This document shows, piece after piece, positions 63,167 to 64,000 of a stretch of 64,000 nucleotides of DNA. The notes beneath the pieces are model-generated. The model was not told where the DNA came from and did not search any database. It worked only from the letters and a program-made list of their open reading frames with translations. The stretch spans positions 7,228,231 through 7,292,230 of the forward strand of contig NC_134033.1 in the NCBI RefSeq assembly GCF_964204645.1, written 5' to 3'. The DNA is from Tubulanus polymorphus. Its lineage: Eukaryota > Nemertea > Palaeonemertea > Tubulaniformes > Tubulanidae. Position numbers and translations under genes: made by a program. Numbering within the stretch: the first letter of the stretch is position 1; each line of letters starts with the position of its first letter.

Positions 63167-64000
63167 ATTCAAAATATCGTGGAGCTGCTCATGAAGATTG
63201 CAATTTACAAGCTAAGAAAGTTAATTTCGTACCAATATTATTTCATAATTTATCAGGCTATGATACCCATCTATTTATAAAACAATTATCGGGAAAATTG
63301 GGCGCAATTAATCAAGAAATAGAAGAATATAATGCTATGAATGGTGTAAATGTAAGAAAATATGATTTTAAATTATTAGCTAAAACATCTGAAAATTATA
63401 TTTCATTTCAATTTGGTTGCATTAGATTTTTAGATTCTTATAGATTTCTAGCAAGTTCATTAGATTATTTATCAAAAAGTTTAGTTGATAATGATTTTGT
63501 TATAACTCGATATTATTATCCAAATGAACAAGATTTTAAATTATTGAGATATAAAGGCGCAATTCCTTGTTCATTTTATAAAACACACAATGATTTTAAT
63601 GTAACAGAATTATTAAAAGATCAATTTTATGATCAATTAAAAGACGAGTATGTGAAAGACGAAGTGTTTAATAGAACATTAAATATTTGGAACCATTTTA
63701 AGATGAAAAATCATGGCGAATTAGTTGATTTATATTTAAAATCAGATGTTATGATATTGGCTGACATATTTGAAAAATTTAGAGAAGTTAATTTGAATCA
63801 TTTTAATGTTGATCCTTGTTATTGCTACTCTAGTCCTGGTTTAACCTGGCAATAATGTGGTTTAAAATATACTAATGTAGTGTTAGATTTATTAAAAGAA
63901 CCAGACATGGTTTTATTATTTGAAAAATCAATTAGAGGTGGAATTAGTGGTGTTATGGGAGATATTTTAAAGCAAATGATGAATATAAATTATTATATAT
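63115..64000 (+). pseudogene. Protein-primed family B DNA polymerase, HNH-like, ExoII, ExoIII and onward
   Basis: In the shifted frame come VRDHDHLNSKYRGAAHEDCN, an endonuclease VII/HNH-like knuckle usual in this polymerase family, then HNLSGYDTHLFIK (ExoII), FLDSYRFLASSLDYL, YLKSDVMILADIFEKFRE (ExoIII) and CYSSPGLTWQ. An in-frame TAA at 63,853-63,855 interrupts, followed in the same frame by CGLKYTN and FEKSIRGGISGVMGD, leading to the palm domain beyond the window. At least one shift and one stop lie in this part. Confidence 0.78.

Larger units (their letters stand above)
61166..64000 (+). mobile_element. Polinton-like element with DNA polymerase, left part
   Basis: It begins AGTAATAGG...GTTTCATACC, then AGAGGACGAGAGGACGAG, which parallels AGTAATAGGGG...GTTTCATACC and AAAGGTCGAGAGGTCGAG at 56,504. 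The polymerase gene starts within 100 bp of the terminus. The sequence is strongly AT-rich. The right side (other Polinton genes, right TIR) is beyond the window. Confidence 0.7.

Overview
The window is animal nuclear DNA: GT-AG introns, small exons, AT-rich introns packed with diverged transposons, no prokaryotic signals. The repeat types (elements headed AACAAGAGSCCC, tandem-repeat-core elements resembling bivalve 'pearl', Polinton, Penelope-like and CR1/L2/Jockey-like relics, many small MITEs) and an invertebrate-style beta-arrestin suggest a marine invertebrate. I cannot fix the phylum.

The backbone is a beta-arrestin gene on the minus strand. It enters at 53,483 (first exon 1a) and runs leftward through a 31-nt microexon (23,405-23,435) and exons at 16,469, 12,351, 11,741, 11,427 and 8,060, then leaves the window before position 1. 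The seven exons join with matching phases (678 nt, 226 codons) and give the N-terminal arrestin domain up to the start of the C-domain. A second, phase-compatible first exon (1b, 46,851-47,050) would give a different N-terminus. A small three-exon PHD-finger gene (41,442-42,155) lies on the opposite strand inside the large first intron. A further candidate first exon of matching phase lies 2 kb upstream of it (39,220-39,367).

Region by region: 1-7.2 kb, Tigger-like MITEs and three families of Helentron-like non-autonomous repeats; 8-16.5 kb, arrestin exons with a LINE relic and two MITEs in the introns; 16.7-23.3 kb, a broken large inverted repeat, Helentron-like copies, a Penelope-like relic and a MULE-like MITE; 24-29.5 kb, LINE relic, odd TTCGAA-rich and GC-rich tracts, and a hairpin-ended element holding an unrecognised coding relic; 31-37 kb, two more Helentron-like copies and a LINE relic; 39-44 kb, duplicated segments and the nested PHD gene; 46-53.5 kb, the two arrestin first exons, MITEs and another Helentron-like copy.

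The right end (55.8-64 kb) is the most unusual part. A small TIR element built of CGTAA/TTACG motifs was entered by a 3.19-kb Polinton-like non-autonomous element with 5'-AG termini, about 370-bp TIRs and a perfect 6-bp target duplication (TACGTC). Its core is a roughly 1.9-kb minisatellite of a 24-bp unit. At 61,166 a second element with related termini begins. It carries zinc-finger modules and a broken protein-primed family B DNA polymerase, and runs off the window.
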